Below are positions 12,501 to 24,667 of a DNA stretch of 64,000 nucleotides, in pieces. Each line of letters opens with the position of its first letter. Positions within the stretch are counted from its first letter, which is position 1. Source of the stretch: Silene conica (Eukaryota > Streptophyta > Magnoliopsida > Caryophyllales > Caryophyllaceae); NCBI GenBank assembly GCA_029255685.2, contig CM055313.2, positions 23,847,079-23,911,078 on the forward strand, in the 5' to 3' direction. Under the pieces are notes generated by a model. That model worked only from the letters and a program-made list of their open reading frames with translations, was not told where the DNA came from and did no database searches. Made by a program: the position numbers and the translations under genes.

Positions 12501-15500
12501 TTGACCGGAAGCGTTCTCCAGAGGCTAGGTATTCTCCAGGAAGAGATTCAAGAGTCTCACGTGCTTTTAGAAGTAAGAATGCATTTTCTTTATTGGTAAC
12601 CCTCAAAAACCTTATAAATCGGCCTTGATGCTGAATGTTATTACTGTGTTTGCTGTTGCATACTAGTATCTAATACATTTTGTGCTGTAACTGCTCTCTA
12701 ACCCTGAATTTAGAAAGAGTCTTAGATGTATAATTATCTTTCAGGATAGTCTTATATTACTGGATATTTTATCAATTATGAACTTAAATGTTTCAGACTT
12801 TCAGAGCCATCTAAGTGTCAAGGTTTCTCAAATTTTGCTGCTTATTATTCTACCCTTGAACCATTTGCAGGATTTAGTCCTCTGCCTCCCCATAAAAGGA
12901 GGTAAGTTGTGGAAATTCATTTTCTGTTGGATCATTCTTAGTTGCGTGGTGCTTTATTGTAATGTCTCTCTGTGTGTCAATGACACCATGATGGATAGAT
13001 GCTACAGTGGTTCTCACTTGATATGGCTATACTGTTTATGTGTGACATTTTTTCCTTAAAAATGAGATTTTGGAAAAAAGAAATTGGATGTTTTGATGCC
13101 GGCTTAAATATTGTAATATGATTATGATGTCGCTTTTTTTTTTGTTCTGAACAATGAAATCCATAGCCACATTTGACATCATAGTATTTCATGCATTTCC
13201 TAGATAGTTGCAACAAAATATATATACTCTAATACTCCTATCTTTACATCCTTGCATTGGTGCAAATGTGCAAATGTGCAAATGTGCAAGGCACTAGGAC
13301 CACCGGCCGTGTAGGCCCCTCTTTTGTTTTATCTTTCTTCTTGTATGCAGTCACATTATTCTCTGGGGCTGGAAAAAAGCAAATACTGGTCCTTTTATGC
13401 AAATAATATAATGAGAGATTTTCCAATGATGTTCTTTTCAATTTGTGATGATAGAAAATATAGGACACGTTTGGAAATGGATGTCCATGATGACGTTCAA
13501 AGGACTTTCAGAAGTCCAGAAGGATCACCAGATCGGAACAAAGATAATAAGCTTGTAGCCTCAGATTTCAGAAGTACTGTTCCAGAAGAGGTGTGACGTG
13601 GACTTTATTAAACATGTATTTATTTACTTTGGTACTCTCATTCCTTCTTCACTATTGCTTTTATATGTTAAGTTGAATGTGAGGTATATAAGCCTATTTT
13701 CATGTGAAACTTGCAGCTGCAGCAAGTCCAATATGAAGTTGACATGCTTCTTGACCAAAAAGGTCAGCTTAAGGTTAGGTCTTTTTTCTCTGTAAATTGG
13801 TATGTTTAATTTCCGTGTTTTCAAATCTGTCTCTCCATGTTTATGAATAGAATTTGTGACCGCAATGTAAGGCCTGATTCTATAAATAAACTATTATTTT
13901 CTTATCACTTTTTTTTTCACGTCAATAGCTTTCTTCCTACCCCAGACATGAACCATATATGTACATTGTCCCTCATTTTTTTATTCGCTCCTTCTGTTGT
14001 TTTCTCTTTTAGTTTCAAGGGGAAGGTAGGGTAGGTGTTTAGTCAAGTAGGGTATCTCACCAAAGCTATGGTAAAAATTTCTTCCTTTTTCCTGTTAAGA
14101 GTTACACTTTTGCTTCTTGTTGGACAGTAGTGTTTTTCATAAGATATAATATGGATTAAGGGACACTAAGGGGGTGACGCCCATTTACAAAAACATATCA
14201 TAAAGGTGACGTCCTTCTACAAAAAGAAACCTTGGAGGTGAAATCCCGTATATGAAAAGACACCTTGGATGTGACCCCCCTTTACAAAATGAAAGATGGA
14301 TAATCATCAATAAATGCAGATGTCTATAGCGGTATTGACTGTATTTATCCATTTTATAGATTGAACTGGAAGAGCGTGTACAAGAAGCAGATAGCCTTTC
14401 TTCTAGAATCATGGATCTTGAGGCTCAGCTGTCCGAAGAAAAAGACAAGTTTAAAAGGTGACTATGCTGTTTACAAATTCTAGATCGTATTGCCTACGAA
14501 CTACTTCTATATCAGATCTAAATTTATCCTCATCTTTGGAGTGATGGTTTCTAGGGCGAATTCTAAAATTAAGACGTTGGTTAGAGCACATGCTCATCAC
14601 TCCAGGCTGAAAGATCAAATGAAGAAGTAAGTTCTGCCTAAATGACTTGATATTCTTGTATTTGAGAGGAGGGAATGCCATGTTAACTGAAAATATGATC
14701 TCATGACTATTCTAGCTGAATTAGGATTCAGAGTATAGGAGTTGGTGTTAATTTAGCAGTCTCATACTCTTTAGTCATGCCTATCTAGGTCACAACTTCA
14801 ATTTGAGGAGCTTGTGGAGGAGCTTGGTATAAATGCTACCCAAATTGATGGGAGTGAAGATAATTTGAATGTCAATATTATTAGCGATGAGGAAATTGCA
14901 GACTTGAAGGATCCTGTAACTCTTAGGAAGAGACCGTTGACTTGTAGCACGGAAGTTCCACAAGGCAGTAAACCTGGTATCTTTTCTCATGCTTTCAGTT
15001 AGCAGTTTAAGTTATTCAAGTAGTATCTTTTATTTTAATTTGTGTAGACACTGCTTAGTTTAAAAAAGGGCACCTTGAGTGCGCTTAAAGCGTGCCTTAG
15101 GTGAGGCACTAGCCAAAATGCCTCGGTTCATTTTATGCCATTTCTTTTGCCCATTATTCCTAACGTTTATTCCTTCACATGTTAGACAATTTGAAAATTC
15201 CTAAAAAGGGTAAAAATATATTTTCTTTTATAAAACTTAGGGTGCCTCTTGTCCAAAAGGCGCCGCCTTCGCCTTACGCTTTGCGGCTCGTTGCCTCAGC
15301 CCCTTAGTGCCTTTTTAAACTAAGGAAGACAGGTCAATTTGCTAGACTTTTCTTGGGTTGTGATGACCGGACTCCAAATGTCGGTCATCGAGGAACAACC
15401 TTTCTAAATTAGAGGATAAATGCTACATACACTTGTACCGCTTTACCCTGCTTTGAGTGAGCGCCTGCTTAAGGCAATATGAATATAAATGAAGTCTCTC

Positions 15501-17044
15501 GTGATATTGACGCTAATATGTTGTCATTATTAGATAAAACATTGTAGTTGAGAACTAACCTCAAATAAGCAAACAATACACTTCTATTACTAGAGATGCC
15601 TTCGATTCATACTTTCTTATTGGATTGCAGGGAACAATGTCAGAGGACATGGAGCTAATGTTGAGATTCCTGTTAAGAGTTCACTTTTACACCCGGACAG
15701 TGGTAAAGATGCTAAATTAGATAACAAGAGAGAAGAGACTGGCCGTCTGTCTCGTGAAAGCAAGTCCATACGTCGGAAAGATGCTTCAAAGAGCTATGTA
15801 TCTTCAAATAAGGTATCATTTTTACCCTTTTAATTTCATCTCTTGGTTGTCCGATGCTTTCACTCATGTCGCCTCATGTTTGTACTTGCTCAATTCTGTA
15901 TGAAATTGTATTTCTGGCTTCCAATATTCCATCATTATGATTGATGTGATCGTATTCCTTCTCTTTTGACATGGACTAATGTTACAGACTTACATCTCCA
16001 TGAAAATGTGTACGCGTCATGTTTTCTAGCATGTACCTGTCATGAGAAGGACCTCTTTTGTGGTGTCATAATTGGAAGCTACTTAACTGCATGGCTTACA
16101 ATGTTATCTTTTTGGAATGTAATTCCTTGCCTGCTGAACAAACTAGCACTGATCTGTTTATTTTGATGTTTAGTTGAAGGATTTTAACCTCAAAGTAGTA
16201 TCTTGATCCAGGTACCTTCTAGAAGTAGATTCTGAGCTTCTTGCTGTCATAATCATCACCCGTAGTATTATGCAGAACAAATTGTTGCTTATAAAACCTC
16301 TACTGTAGTTTATATGTGTGTATTTTCTCTTGAATAGGCCAAATTTTTTCGTTCTGGGGTACCACCTACCAGTATGGCTGCCCATGCAGTCGATGACTTT
16401 GTTGAGCTAACAGAGGCAGATGACAACCTGGAGGGCGTCGAAGTTGCTACCTCTAGTCAGAGTAGCATGGCATTACCACCCCCTCCGCTTCCTTCCAAGA
16501 TGCAGAATAATTATTCGCAGGTTCGTTCATCCAAGTACACTTTGTAGTTGCATTTACATGTCTATTATGTGCTGATTTCAATAATGGTTCTTTGTTTGTC
16601 TACAATCTTTTTATTTGTAGATTCCATTGTTTTCAGTTCTTTCATTTCCTTCGGCTGTTGTTATCTTGTGTGCTTATATCGAGCTTTTCAAGATTACTCT
16701 AGATTTAACTCCTTTAATCTAATCCCGGGGATCATTAAGATTGAGGGCAAGTGTTACTACCCGCTTATGGGTAACACCATTACCTTCCCTTCCATCTCCT
16801 TCCTCTATACACAAGTCCATGGACCATGACCACCAATTTGAGCTACATTCCAATGTTTTCCCGGCATTACCTTTAATAGTTACCCTCAATTCAACTGAAA
16901 CAATCTAAATTTTCTTGAGTTGAAGATTTCGACGTTTGATTTGGATGATCAATTCTGAGATCTCACCCTTGTGAATTAAATGTAATGCAGCATGAGAGTG
17001 ACGATGAGAATGTCAACGTAGATGAGGTAGATGCTGAACATTGA
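9570..17044 (+). CDS. CCCH zinc-finger and coiled-coil protein, 11 coding exons, 409 aa
   Basis: Exons: 9570-9696, 12462-12572, 12871-12901, 13464-13590, 13717-13773, 14360-14457, 14555-14626, 14789-14976, 15631-15812, 16338-16520, 16991-17044 (stop TGA). All introns are GT-AG and all phases join. The sum is 1,230 nt. The product starts MVETRPFKTKLC and has one C-x7-C-x4-C-x3-H finger at residues 12-29. A basic Arg/Ser stretch follows, then a coiled coil (LQQVQYEVDMLLDQKGQLK, IELEERVQEADSLSSRI), a charged middle, a short proline run (ALPPPPLPSK) and an acidic tail. This order matches plant 'zinc finger CCCH domain-containing protein 13'-type proteins as I remember them. A single CCCH finger suggests RNA binding in the nucleus (family inference). 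The specific role is unknown. A non-coding 5' exon may end before an AG near 9509. Confidence 0.88.
10313..10709. mobile_element. Tourist/Harbinger-type MITE in intron 1 of the CCCH gene
   Basis: 397 bp with terminal inverted repeats GACCATCCCCAAGCA / TGCTTGGGGATGGTC and a 3-bp target duplication TTA on both sides (10310-10312, 10710-10712). The interior repeats the word GGTCAC/GGTCATGACC. Non-coding. Confidence 0.85.
10940..11028. mobile_element. Short Stowaway-type MITE in intron 1 of the CCCH gene
   Basis: 89 bp. Ends are CTCCCTCCATTCCAATC and its near complement GATTGGAATGGAGGAAG, flanked by TA on each side. The ends pair to form a hairpin. Confidence 0.8.
13260..13291. repeat. 8-bp microsatellite (GTGCAAAT)4 in intron 3 of the CCCH gene
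   Basis: Four copies of GTGCAAAT, the last ending GG. Confidence 0.8.
14172..14285. repeat. Degenerate minisatellite of about 33 bp in intron 5 of the CCCH gene
   Basis: Four diverged units, each starting GGTGAC/GGTGAA/TGTGAC and running into a TTTACAAAA-like and CACCTTGGA-like phrase. Non-coding. Confidence 0.6.
15054..15324. mobile_element. Fold-back MITE-like element in intron 8 of the CCCH gene
   Basis: The ends CTTAGTTTAAAAAAGGGCAC and GTGCCTTTTTAAACTAAG are inverted. The inner arms hold GCGCTT/GTGCCTTAGGTGAGGC and GCGCCGCCTTCGCC words typical of a common plant fold-back family. No clear target duplication was found. Confidence 0.55.
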
Positions 17045-17773
17045 CGGAAATAGGTTTGATGAACTTCAGGTCGATATCATACAGGATGCCAGTGACTCAT
17101 ATTGACGTAGTTGTAGTTTTTTTTTTCTTATGATGGCCCGTACAAACCAAAACCAATCTAGTGCATATACGGAGGAGTAATATTTTAGCGCATCGTTACA
17201 CATTATGTAGTAGCCATTGGGTTTTTATCTATGAAAAGGAAAATAACTCTTGCAAGGCATTTAGTAATTTAAACAAATGCGAAGGCAGGAAGTACATGTA
17301 GCTTAATTATATTTTGTATGGCGAGTTTTATTTCATTGTTTTTTCGAAGGGAATTTTGCAGTCAAGCTCATGTTTTGGTTAGATTCTGGTTTCAATACTA
17401 AGTTGTAATTTTATTTTATTTTGATAAAAAAATAAGAAAACTAGATTGATATAATTAAACTATCTCATCCTTTCGAATGGATGAGGTAAGTTAAAGTCAC
17501 CGACTTTCAAACCAAACCATCTTGACAGAGTTGGACATAAATGTCCAATAAAAACCATAAAGTCATCAACTTTGTTGGTTTCACGAAAGTTATGTTCAAT
17601 TCACTTCATCGAAAAATGGATGTTTAATTTCACATCCTTGATAATACCAAGTTGTATTTGAAGAGTTTATTGCTATTCTCCAACGATATAGTCCAATAAT
17701 TTGTGTCGATTTATTTATCGTCTCGTCGATGAGTCTATAGAAGCTCGTTAATGAGTTTCTTGCGGGTTCTTAA
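17045..17773. other. 3' UTR and intergenic region after the CCCH gene
   Basis: AT-rich. Contains AATAAG/AATAAA-like words near 17430 that might serve polyadenylation. No further gene is seen. Confidence 0.4.
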
Positions 17774-18592
17774 TAGGGCTGGTCAAGCAGGGGTACGTTT
17801 GAGGCGGTCCGATCTTGTTATGGGTAACCCGAAAATGACCCAAAAGATGGGGTAGGTCGGGACGGGCAAAAGAAGGTTGTGTGCTTTGGGCGTCCCTAGG
17901 ATGGGTTGGTCCGGGCTGGGGTGGGTCAAGCCAAAAAGTGGCCGCTATCCGCACCGGGCTGATTTGCGGTACTGTTGAGCTATTCGCGGACCGGGTAAAC
18001 CATGGTTCAGGGCCTTCAAGCTAGTATCAGACAAAGGGGCCCTTAACTTAACCAGGCTGGAGGAGATGTTACCCGGACTCGTTCCATTAAGGGTTTTAGG
18101 CTTGTTTGGGCCAGCCATGCCGTACTAATTCTCTTAGGGAGTGTTTTGTTGGGTGGTTTGGAATGGAATGCAATGAATTTTACACATTCTAATGTTTGGT
18201 TGAGACATTTTGGAATGGAGTTAAAATCTGTTAGGATTCTCATCCCACCTAAACACCTTGGAACCACATATCCACCTCCTCCCCATGGATTCAAACTTCA
18301 TTCTTTTATATTTATTTTGCTAATGAACCAAACATGTTTTGGAAGATATGGAGTTGGAACCCCATACTACTATAGTTTTTCATTACAATCCATTTCATTC
18401 CTAAGCGGCGAACAAAACAACCCTTATTTTTTGGGCACTTTTACGGGCTAAGGGCGGGTAGGTTTTGAAATTTAAAACCCAAACCGGCCCAAATATAAAC
18501 AGGTTTGACAGGTCATTGGTCGGGCACTCGGGCCAGGATAAATGTGACGCATAGGACGGGTTGGGCCATTACTTTGGCCAGCTCTACCCCTA
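17774..18592. mobile_element. hAT-type non-autonomous element (819 bp)
   Basis: Ends TAGGGCTGG.../...GCTCTACCCCTA with a perfect 8-bp target duplication GTTCTTAA (17766-17773 and 18593-18600), diagnostic of hAT. The sub-terminal regions are rich in GGGTCGGG/GGCCC words in both orientations. It is interrupted by a second MITE at 18137-18423. Confidence 0.85.
18137..18423. mobile_element. Harbinger-type MITE nested in the hAT element
   Basis: 287 bp. Inverted ends are GGGAGTGTTTTGTT and AACAAAACAACCC. The target duplication is TTA (18134-18136, 18424-18426). Confidence 0.8.
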
Positions 18593-18805
18593 GTTCTTAA
18601 TATGTTTGTTACCTCAAGGCCACGTCACATATTAGAACAATAATGACTATTGAGTATTGACAAGTGAAGTGAGCTAAACCTAGTCAATTCTCTAAAACGA
18701 TGATTTTTTTTCAGACTTTTTATTCTTAAAAAAACTGGTCATGACTCATGGTTAACGGCGATCTAATGGGTGCAGGGGTTCACCTGCATCCCCTTTAATT
18801 TGAAA

Positions 18806-19894
18806 CTAGTTTTATTCCCGTACAAAAAATGTACGGGTCTGTTTCTAAAAAAATTCGTAAATATATTAAAAAAGTAGTACAAATATAATTTAATATGAAC
18901 TTAGGTGAGAAATATATAAATTATGAATTCGGGGATGATTTTGACTCCAAATAATTAATTTACTGGTATAATTAATTTTTTTTAATGATTATTATAAAAT
19001 GAAATAAATAATCATGACATTATGAAATAAACTTGAACCATATAAAATAGATAAAGAAATTGTATTATATTTCTATATCTTACCTTTTAAATAACTTACC
19101 CTCTAAATAAAAGTAAATTATAGAAATATTTTTAATAGCAGTTTCTTAAAATTTGTGGATGATTTTATAAAGAAAATAATAATGTACTGTTATTAAGACC
19201 ATCTTTTTACTCGATGTTAACGTAGTTTTAATTGACTAATTCTCGAAGGTTGTTATATTTTCTCGAAAATCGTAAATTTATATTTTTTTTTTTGTTAATT
19301 TAATGGGTTGGGTTTATTTGATCTTATTCAAAAAAAATTGATCTACGTTTCTTTCATTTTTTAATCTACGTTTTTTGTTAATTTTTATCTCCTCGTGTAT
19401 TTTTTTCATTTTTTTAATTTTATGGGTTGGGTTTATTTGATCTTATTCAAAAATCTTTGATTTACGTTTCTTTCATTTTTTTAATTTACGTTTTTTTGTT
19501 AGTTTTTATCTCCTCGTGTATTTTTTTTCATTTTTTTAGATAAACGTATGTTTGTTAATTTTTAACTCTTTGTATAATTTTTTCGTTTTTTTCGTTTTTT
19601 ATACCTCTAAATATTTGTTAATTACTTCTAATTGTCCAACCTTTTTTAATATTGTTGAATTTTATGTTTCTGGGTAGAATTTTAGTGATTTTTTTATTTT
19701 CGAATTTGGAGTAAAGTTGTTTTTTTTTATTATGGAGATAAAAATTATTTGTAAATGTTAAATGGAGAAAAGTAAAATGAAGAAAAATTAAAGCTCTTTG
19801 TGTGAGTGGTGGGACATGGTGAGAAAGAAGGTTTTTAATTAACTAAAATTAAGCAACCAATGAAAAAACAGGAAAAGTTGTTCCTTTTTATAGA
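18806..19894 (-). mobile_element. Non-autonomous Helitron, minus strand (1,089 bp)
   Basis: Read on the minus strand it starts TCTATAAAAAGGAAC after a host A and ends in CTAG before a host T. Insertion between A and T is the Helitron hallmark. A perfect 7-bp stem hairpin (CCCGTAC/GTACGGG, 18817-18837) sits 7 nt inside the CTAG end. No RepHel protein is encoded. Confidence 0.78.
19304..19541. repeat. 119-bp tandem duplication inside the Helitron
   Basis: Two copies, starting TGGGTTGGGTTTATTTGATC at 19304 and again at 19423. They differ at several positions. Confidence 0.75.
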
Positions 19895-20809
19895 TAAGGG
19901 ATTTAATCTAAAACCGTATATAATAAAACCGCATTGTATTTGTTGACTCAAACTATTTCTGAGCTTGTAAAGATATATATCTTGTGCTAATAGACAACCA
20001 TAAAAACATGGATCGATATACATGCATGAGTCGACAATATCACCTAATAATAATTATTACTCGTATTATTTTATGTAGCCTTAATTTACCATTTCGCAAA
20101 ATTCTACTTTACGATGGTCGCACATGCGACCAGTAGGAAAGTGATCACATTTTGATAAGTAGTGATCACTTTTGATTAAATAGTGACCATTTTTTCATAA
20201 TTTCGGAAATATAGATATTTTTAGGATTTATTTTTCATCAAAATCTTAAAATTTGGGCATAGTGTTTAATTTAATGTATATGTTTATATAGTATATAAAT
20301 TTGCTTTTATACATTTTAATTGTCACAAATTATAGAGTAATACGGTCTCATATAAAAAGTTGTTCCTTCAGTGCATGATTTTTCTTTTTATATATGTTGA
20401 TCGTCTTATGGTATGAGAGTATGAGACCGTTCATACAAAAATTCCAATTTAATTTTATTTGTGGTATCCATGAGGTTAATTTTCCGGAATTGTAATTTTT
20501 TTTGTTATTAAAATTTGTTGCCCCCTATATAGATTTCCGATTTTTTAAAAGTTATCTTTATTGTAAGGTTGAGTGTGATTAATTTTTTTATCATAAGCTT
20601 TTTAACATATGAATATGTATATGAAAAATAATAAGAAATAAGGAGAGAGGGTAATTAATTAGAGAGAGAGTAAGTGGAGAGTGAGTAATTTATTGTTTGA
20701 AGGAGGGAGAGTAATTAATTCAACAGGAAACGTGAGGTTGTTTTTTGAGTAAAAAAAAAGGAAAAATTTCAGCCAATCACAACGCTTGAAATGTCTTTCC
20801 TTTTATAGA
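19895..20809 (-). mobile_element. Second Helitron-like 5' end (minus strand), far end unresolved
   Basis: At 20809 the minus strand again reads A|TCTATAAAAGGAAAGAC, nearly the same start as the Helitron ending at 19894, with TTGTGATTGGCTG just inside. No separate CTAG end with hairpin was found in 19895-20809. The two elements may be nested or share one 3' end. Confidence 0.45.
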
Positions 20810-21177
20810 TAAGGGATATTTACAAATTAGTTTTAATGAATTTCATCAAATGTTTAGTGCTACAGTGTCAATACTTAGTTTCTATTAATTTGGTCATGAA
20901 TTCGATTCCGTGGACCGTCGTTAATATTTTTGCACTTTTATCTCATTTAGTCATAAATTATGACTTTAGTACTATTTAATGTTGTAGTTTTAATGTCGTG
21001 ACTTTCAAGTATCCTCGTAGTTATTATACTAATCATAAAATATTATGTAGTCAAATATCTATTGCATTTAACATTAAGAAAAATATCATATTATTGGACT
21101 GCAATTATTTGGATTATATTATAATACGTAATTTTTTCACATTAAAGAGCTACATACTTACAAATTCATACAAAGTA

Positions 21178-21268
21178 CTCCCTCTTACCCATAATAAGTG
21201 TCTCCTTTTATTAAAATACTACACTCATATATTCAAACAATGGGACACTTATTACGGGTAGGAGTGAG
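21178..21268. mobile_element. Stowaway-type MITE (91 bp)
   Basis: Starts CTCCCTCTTACCCATAATAA and ends TTATTACGGGTAGGAGTGAG, with TA on both sides. A related empty copy of the target lies at 25136-25215 and lacks exactly this insert plus one TA. Confidence 0.85.
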
Positions 21269-22113
21269 TATTTTATTTATACTTTTTCGATTTTTTTGGA
21301 TCCAAGCTTTTAAATTTTGTGTTTTGCCTCACAAATTTTTTGTGTTACAATTTTAGTTTCAGCACCGAAATCATTATTAAATTTTTGCACACTGTGATTT
21401 AATCCTAGATTGTCCCTGGTACTCATGGAGTCATGGTCATATAAACTAGTCGTGAGACCAGCCATCATCCATTACTTTTACTTAAATCATCATTTAATAT
21501 GATAATCTATACCCATTTTTTTTATTTCGTATTTCACATTTTAGCAAGGTCAGAGGAATATTGTATAACGATTGGGGTGAGTTATGACGATAGCTAAATT
21601 ATTGGACTACTCTGTATACGTCCTATTTAAATTCCAGAAAGAATAATGTAAATTTTTATTGAACATCAATCATATTCGTATTATATTCTACGTATATTAA
21701 TTTACCGGTAGTAGTCGTAGTTCCCTAACTAAAAATAGCTAAGAAGTATGATTGACACAAATCGTAATGACAACTATTTGGTTGATGTTCTGAAAGTCCT
21801 ATGACGAAGGGAGTACATTCCCAAGTCCCAACTTCGTTATTTTGTCCATAATTTTTTTCCCAGAAATTAACTCAACAGTTTATATTACTTCTAATGTCAT
21901 TTCAAATAAAAGTAATTTAAGGACTAGGTTGAGTGTAGTTTTAAATTCAACGTACATTCCCAAGTCCCAACTTTGTTATTTTAGGCTCGAGAGTGATTAT
22001 GTTTTAAATCATGTACCATCTCGATGAGATAGTTTGTGTATTTTTGAACCTGTCGATAGTTGTACATATCTCTCTTCTGGGATATGAAGGACTAATGATC
22101 TATTGCTCCGTAG

Positions 22114-22305
22114 ATTCAAATATTTGAAGCAGAGATACCCGTGCAACAACTAGCAGATCAAGAAGGTGGCCCTGGATGTTTTCGTTGTGTCTTTATTCGT
22201 GCTCCAGTTATCCTTGAAGTAGGACCGGAAGTTGAAGTTCTTGCAGAAGTTCAAGTTCCTTCAAAATCAGTGTTCAATACAAATTTGGCAGCATATAACC
22301 AAGAG
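22114..22305 (+). pseudogene. PDX2: Single-exon relic of PDX2 (pyridoxal 5'-phosphate synthase glutaminase subunit)
   Basis: An open 64-codon segment bounded by AG (22111-22113) and GT (22306) splice-like sites. It encodes VQQLADQEGGP and VFIRAPVILEVGPEVEVLA, which fit the part of plant PDX2 with LTSQEGGP...GVFIRAPAVLDVGPDVEVLA. PDX2 is the class-I glutamine amidotransferase that supplies ammonia to PDX1 in vitamin B6 synthesis. The upstream part with the catalytic Cys and the downstream part with the His/Glu pair are not seen within several kb. It is therefore a fragment, kept open but not a working gene. An exon carried here by a transposon is possible; no such element was delimited. Confidence 0.75.
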
Positions 22306-23141
22306 GTTAGCATTTCTGAGATTTTATATTATTTCCACTTCTCGGCATTGGAACATTCTTTGGTTCCATTTCTCGCAGCCTTTTGTTTCAATTACCCGAA
22401 TCTGAATCATGGTCTAAACTTATCGTTCTGAAGGTCCTTGGATATCTTATTTTAGGCCTAATTCCCATTATTTGTTTAATTATGTTTATTTTATTGCTGT
22501 TGGTTAACTTCTTTTCCCAATATTTAAACCTTCTATTTAGAAATGAAGCATAGCTAGAGTTTATATTACTTGTAATGAGATTTTGAATAAAATTAATTCA
22601 AGGATTAGGTTGGGAGTAATTTCTTTAGAAAATACACATAACCTTTTCTATATTGTATACCGGATGTCTATGTTAGTGCTTTTACTTCCGATGAGTCCAA
22701 CCTATTTTAGTAGTTTCGAAAAGGTAGGTGTGCTGCCCTTGCTCTGGATTTCGTCATATTCAACTTGATATCTAATTTTAGGCCTAATTCCCATTATTTT
22801 TTAAATTTTGGCTTATTTTATAGATGTTTGTTGACTCCCATATACAAACACAGGCAACGAAGACATGGATTGTAATCCCCGTAGGAGAGGACGTCCACGC
22901 AAGACCGATCATGACCATGTCTTATTTTGTTTATGCCTAATCTCTTATTACACCCCCTTTTTTCATCCGCCCTTATTATCTTATTACAAAATATTGTCAT
23001 ATATGTTATTTAGACGATCGATCATTCTAAGAAAAGGAGAGTTAAGCATAAAAATTAAACCTATCGTCATAACTCACACCAATCATGGATTTATGGGTGA
23101 ATGCAAAAATTTGTAAGTTATGACCATTTTATTATTCTTGT
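22306..23141. other. Intergenic stretch with internal duplications
   Basis: GGCCTAATTCCCATTATTT occurs near 22456 and 22783. A TTTATATTACTT...TAATG block near 21881 recurs near 22560. A short open stretch near 22867-22910 reads NPRRRGRPRK, an AT-hook-like string, but it has no gene context. Confidence 0.5.
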
Positions 23142-23457
23142 AATTACATGCAATTTGTTACAAAATGAGATATAACTTCACCAAAGTAGAGAATGATGGA
23201 ATAAAAATTAAACAACTTAGATGAGAATATAATTGTACACTTTATAAGTTATGCATTTGTACTTTTTATATATGAAAAAAAATCGTTTTAAAAGCATTTA
23301 ATTACATGCAATTTGTTACAAAATGAGATATAACTTCACCAAAGTAGAGAATGATGGAATAAAAATTAAACAACTTAGATGAGAACATAATTGTACACTT
23401 TATAAGTTATGCATTTGTACTTTTTATATATGAAAAAAAATCGTTTTAAAAGCATTT
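23142..23457. repeat. Near-perfect 158-bp tandem duplication
   Basis: Two adjacent copies beginning AATTACATGCAATTTG and ending AAAAGCATTT. I find only one or two base differences (GAGAATA versus GAGAACA), so the event is recent. Confidence 0.9.
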
Positions 23458-23463
23458 GAATAA

Positions 23464-24135
23464 GGGACGTACTTTTTCACATACGGATTTTACTTTTTCA
23501 CATACGATTTTTACGATTTTATCCTTACAATTCTTTTTTCTCTCACCAATTGGTTTTCTTTCTCCCTCCCTCGTCTCCCTTCACCACCAATATTACCTTC
23601 GTTCAATATCCCTTGCTTGAGTTGCTTCGTCAGTCCGGTCGTCAACAGACCTCGTTCCGGCCGACCCCTTACTCCGTAAGTATTAGCAATTTGTGTAGCC
23701 TTGTATTATAAATGAAAATTAAGAGGCAATGATTGAAGATGAATTTTATTTGATTTAGCAACAATTTAAAGAAGAAAATCCAACTACACTATATACGTAT
23801 TGCATCAGCATCAAAGCATAAATATTGATATACTCCGTAGTTTAGTAAGTATGCTGCAAACAATGGCAATTAAAGCATTAAAGAAGAGAAAGCCGTACTC
23901 CGTAAACATTTCTTGTAACTTGATTAACAGCTAAACATTGATTTCACTAATTAAACCCTAATTATAATTCATTGTTCAAGTTTATAAAACAATTAGATTG
24001 ATTTTGGGGAAAAGAAAGGTATATGTAAGACGGTAATAGTTAATTTGATTAGGTTAGGAAAAGGGGTATGATATGGAAAATTTATGAAAAAATGTATGTG
24101 AAAGAGTAAAGTTCGTATGTGAAAAAGTAATTCCG
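23464..24135. mobile_element. Non-autonomous TIR element (672 bp), hAT- or Mutator-like
   Basis: Target duplication TTGAATAA on both sides (23456-23463, 24136-24143). The ends are long imperfect inverted repeats of about 50-60 bp that contain ACTTTTTCACATACG twice per arm. Eight bases of duplication favour hAT; a partial ninth leaves Mutator open. No ORF. Confidence 0.75.
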
Positions 24136-24667
24136 TTGAATAATAATGGTTTACTTTGTTAAATACAACAGTGGTGCAGTGAATTGTTCTTTACTATGTA
24201 AAGACAAAAAATGATATTTGGTACAAATACAAATATCGCTTATACGAATTATGGTTAAAGAAGTTGGTATCATTGTTTTCTTATATGGATTTTAATAGAA
24301 GTTCTAATTTAAGAATGTTAACACTCGATAATGTTGTTAATGAGTGCGATGATAATAAAATTGAAAATTCATATTATAATATTTTGTATCCTAAGATTTA
24401 TTGAGCCTATGCCCCGACCTTGGCTTTATACGACAATCTTCTTCTCTTTTTGTCAATTCAAACAAAAAATTAATACCTATATTAATACATTGGTGTTTAA
24501 ACTTGGTGTTTTTATCAACTTCAATTTATTTTGACTCATAAAAAAATGGTGGCTGGCAATAAACTAAAGAAAGCACAAAACATGTACATATTAATTGGAA
24601 CTCTAAATAGTTCATATACAAGTTGAACTATAAAGGAGAATTATGTAGATAATATAATGTTATTCTG

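Noticed and set aside
13598-14034. Short frames near the CCCH exons
   Set aside because: They run through GT-AG introns of the spliced gene and carry no family resemblance.
22867-22910. AT-hook-like NPRRRGRPRK string
   Set aside because: Short isolated frame without splice context or neighbouring exons.
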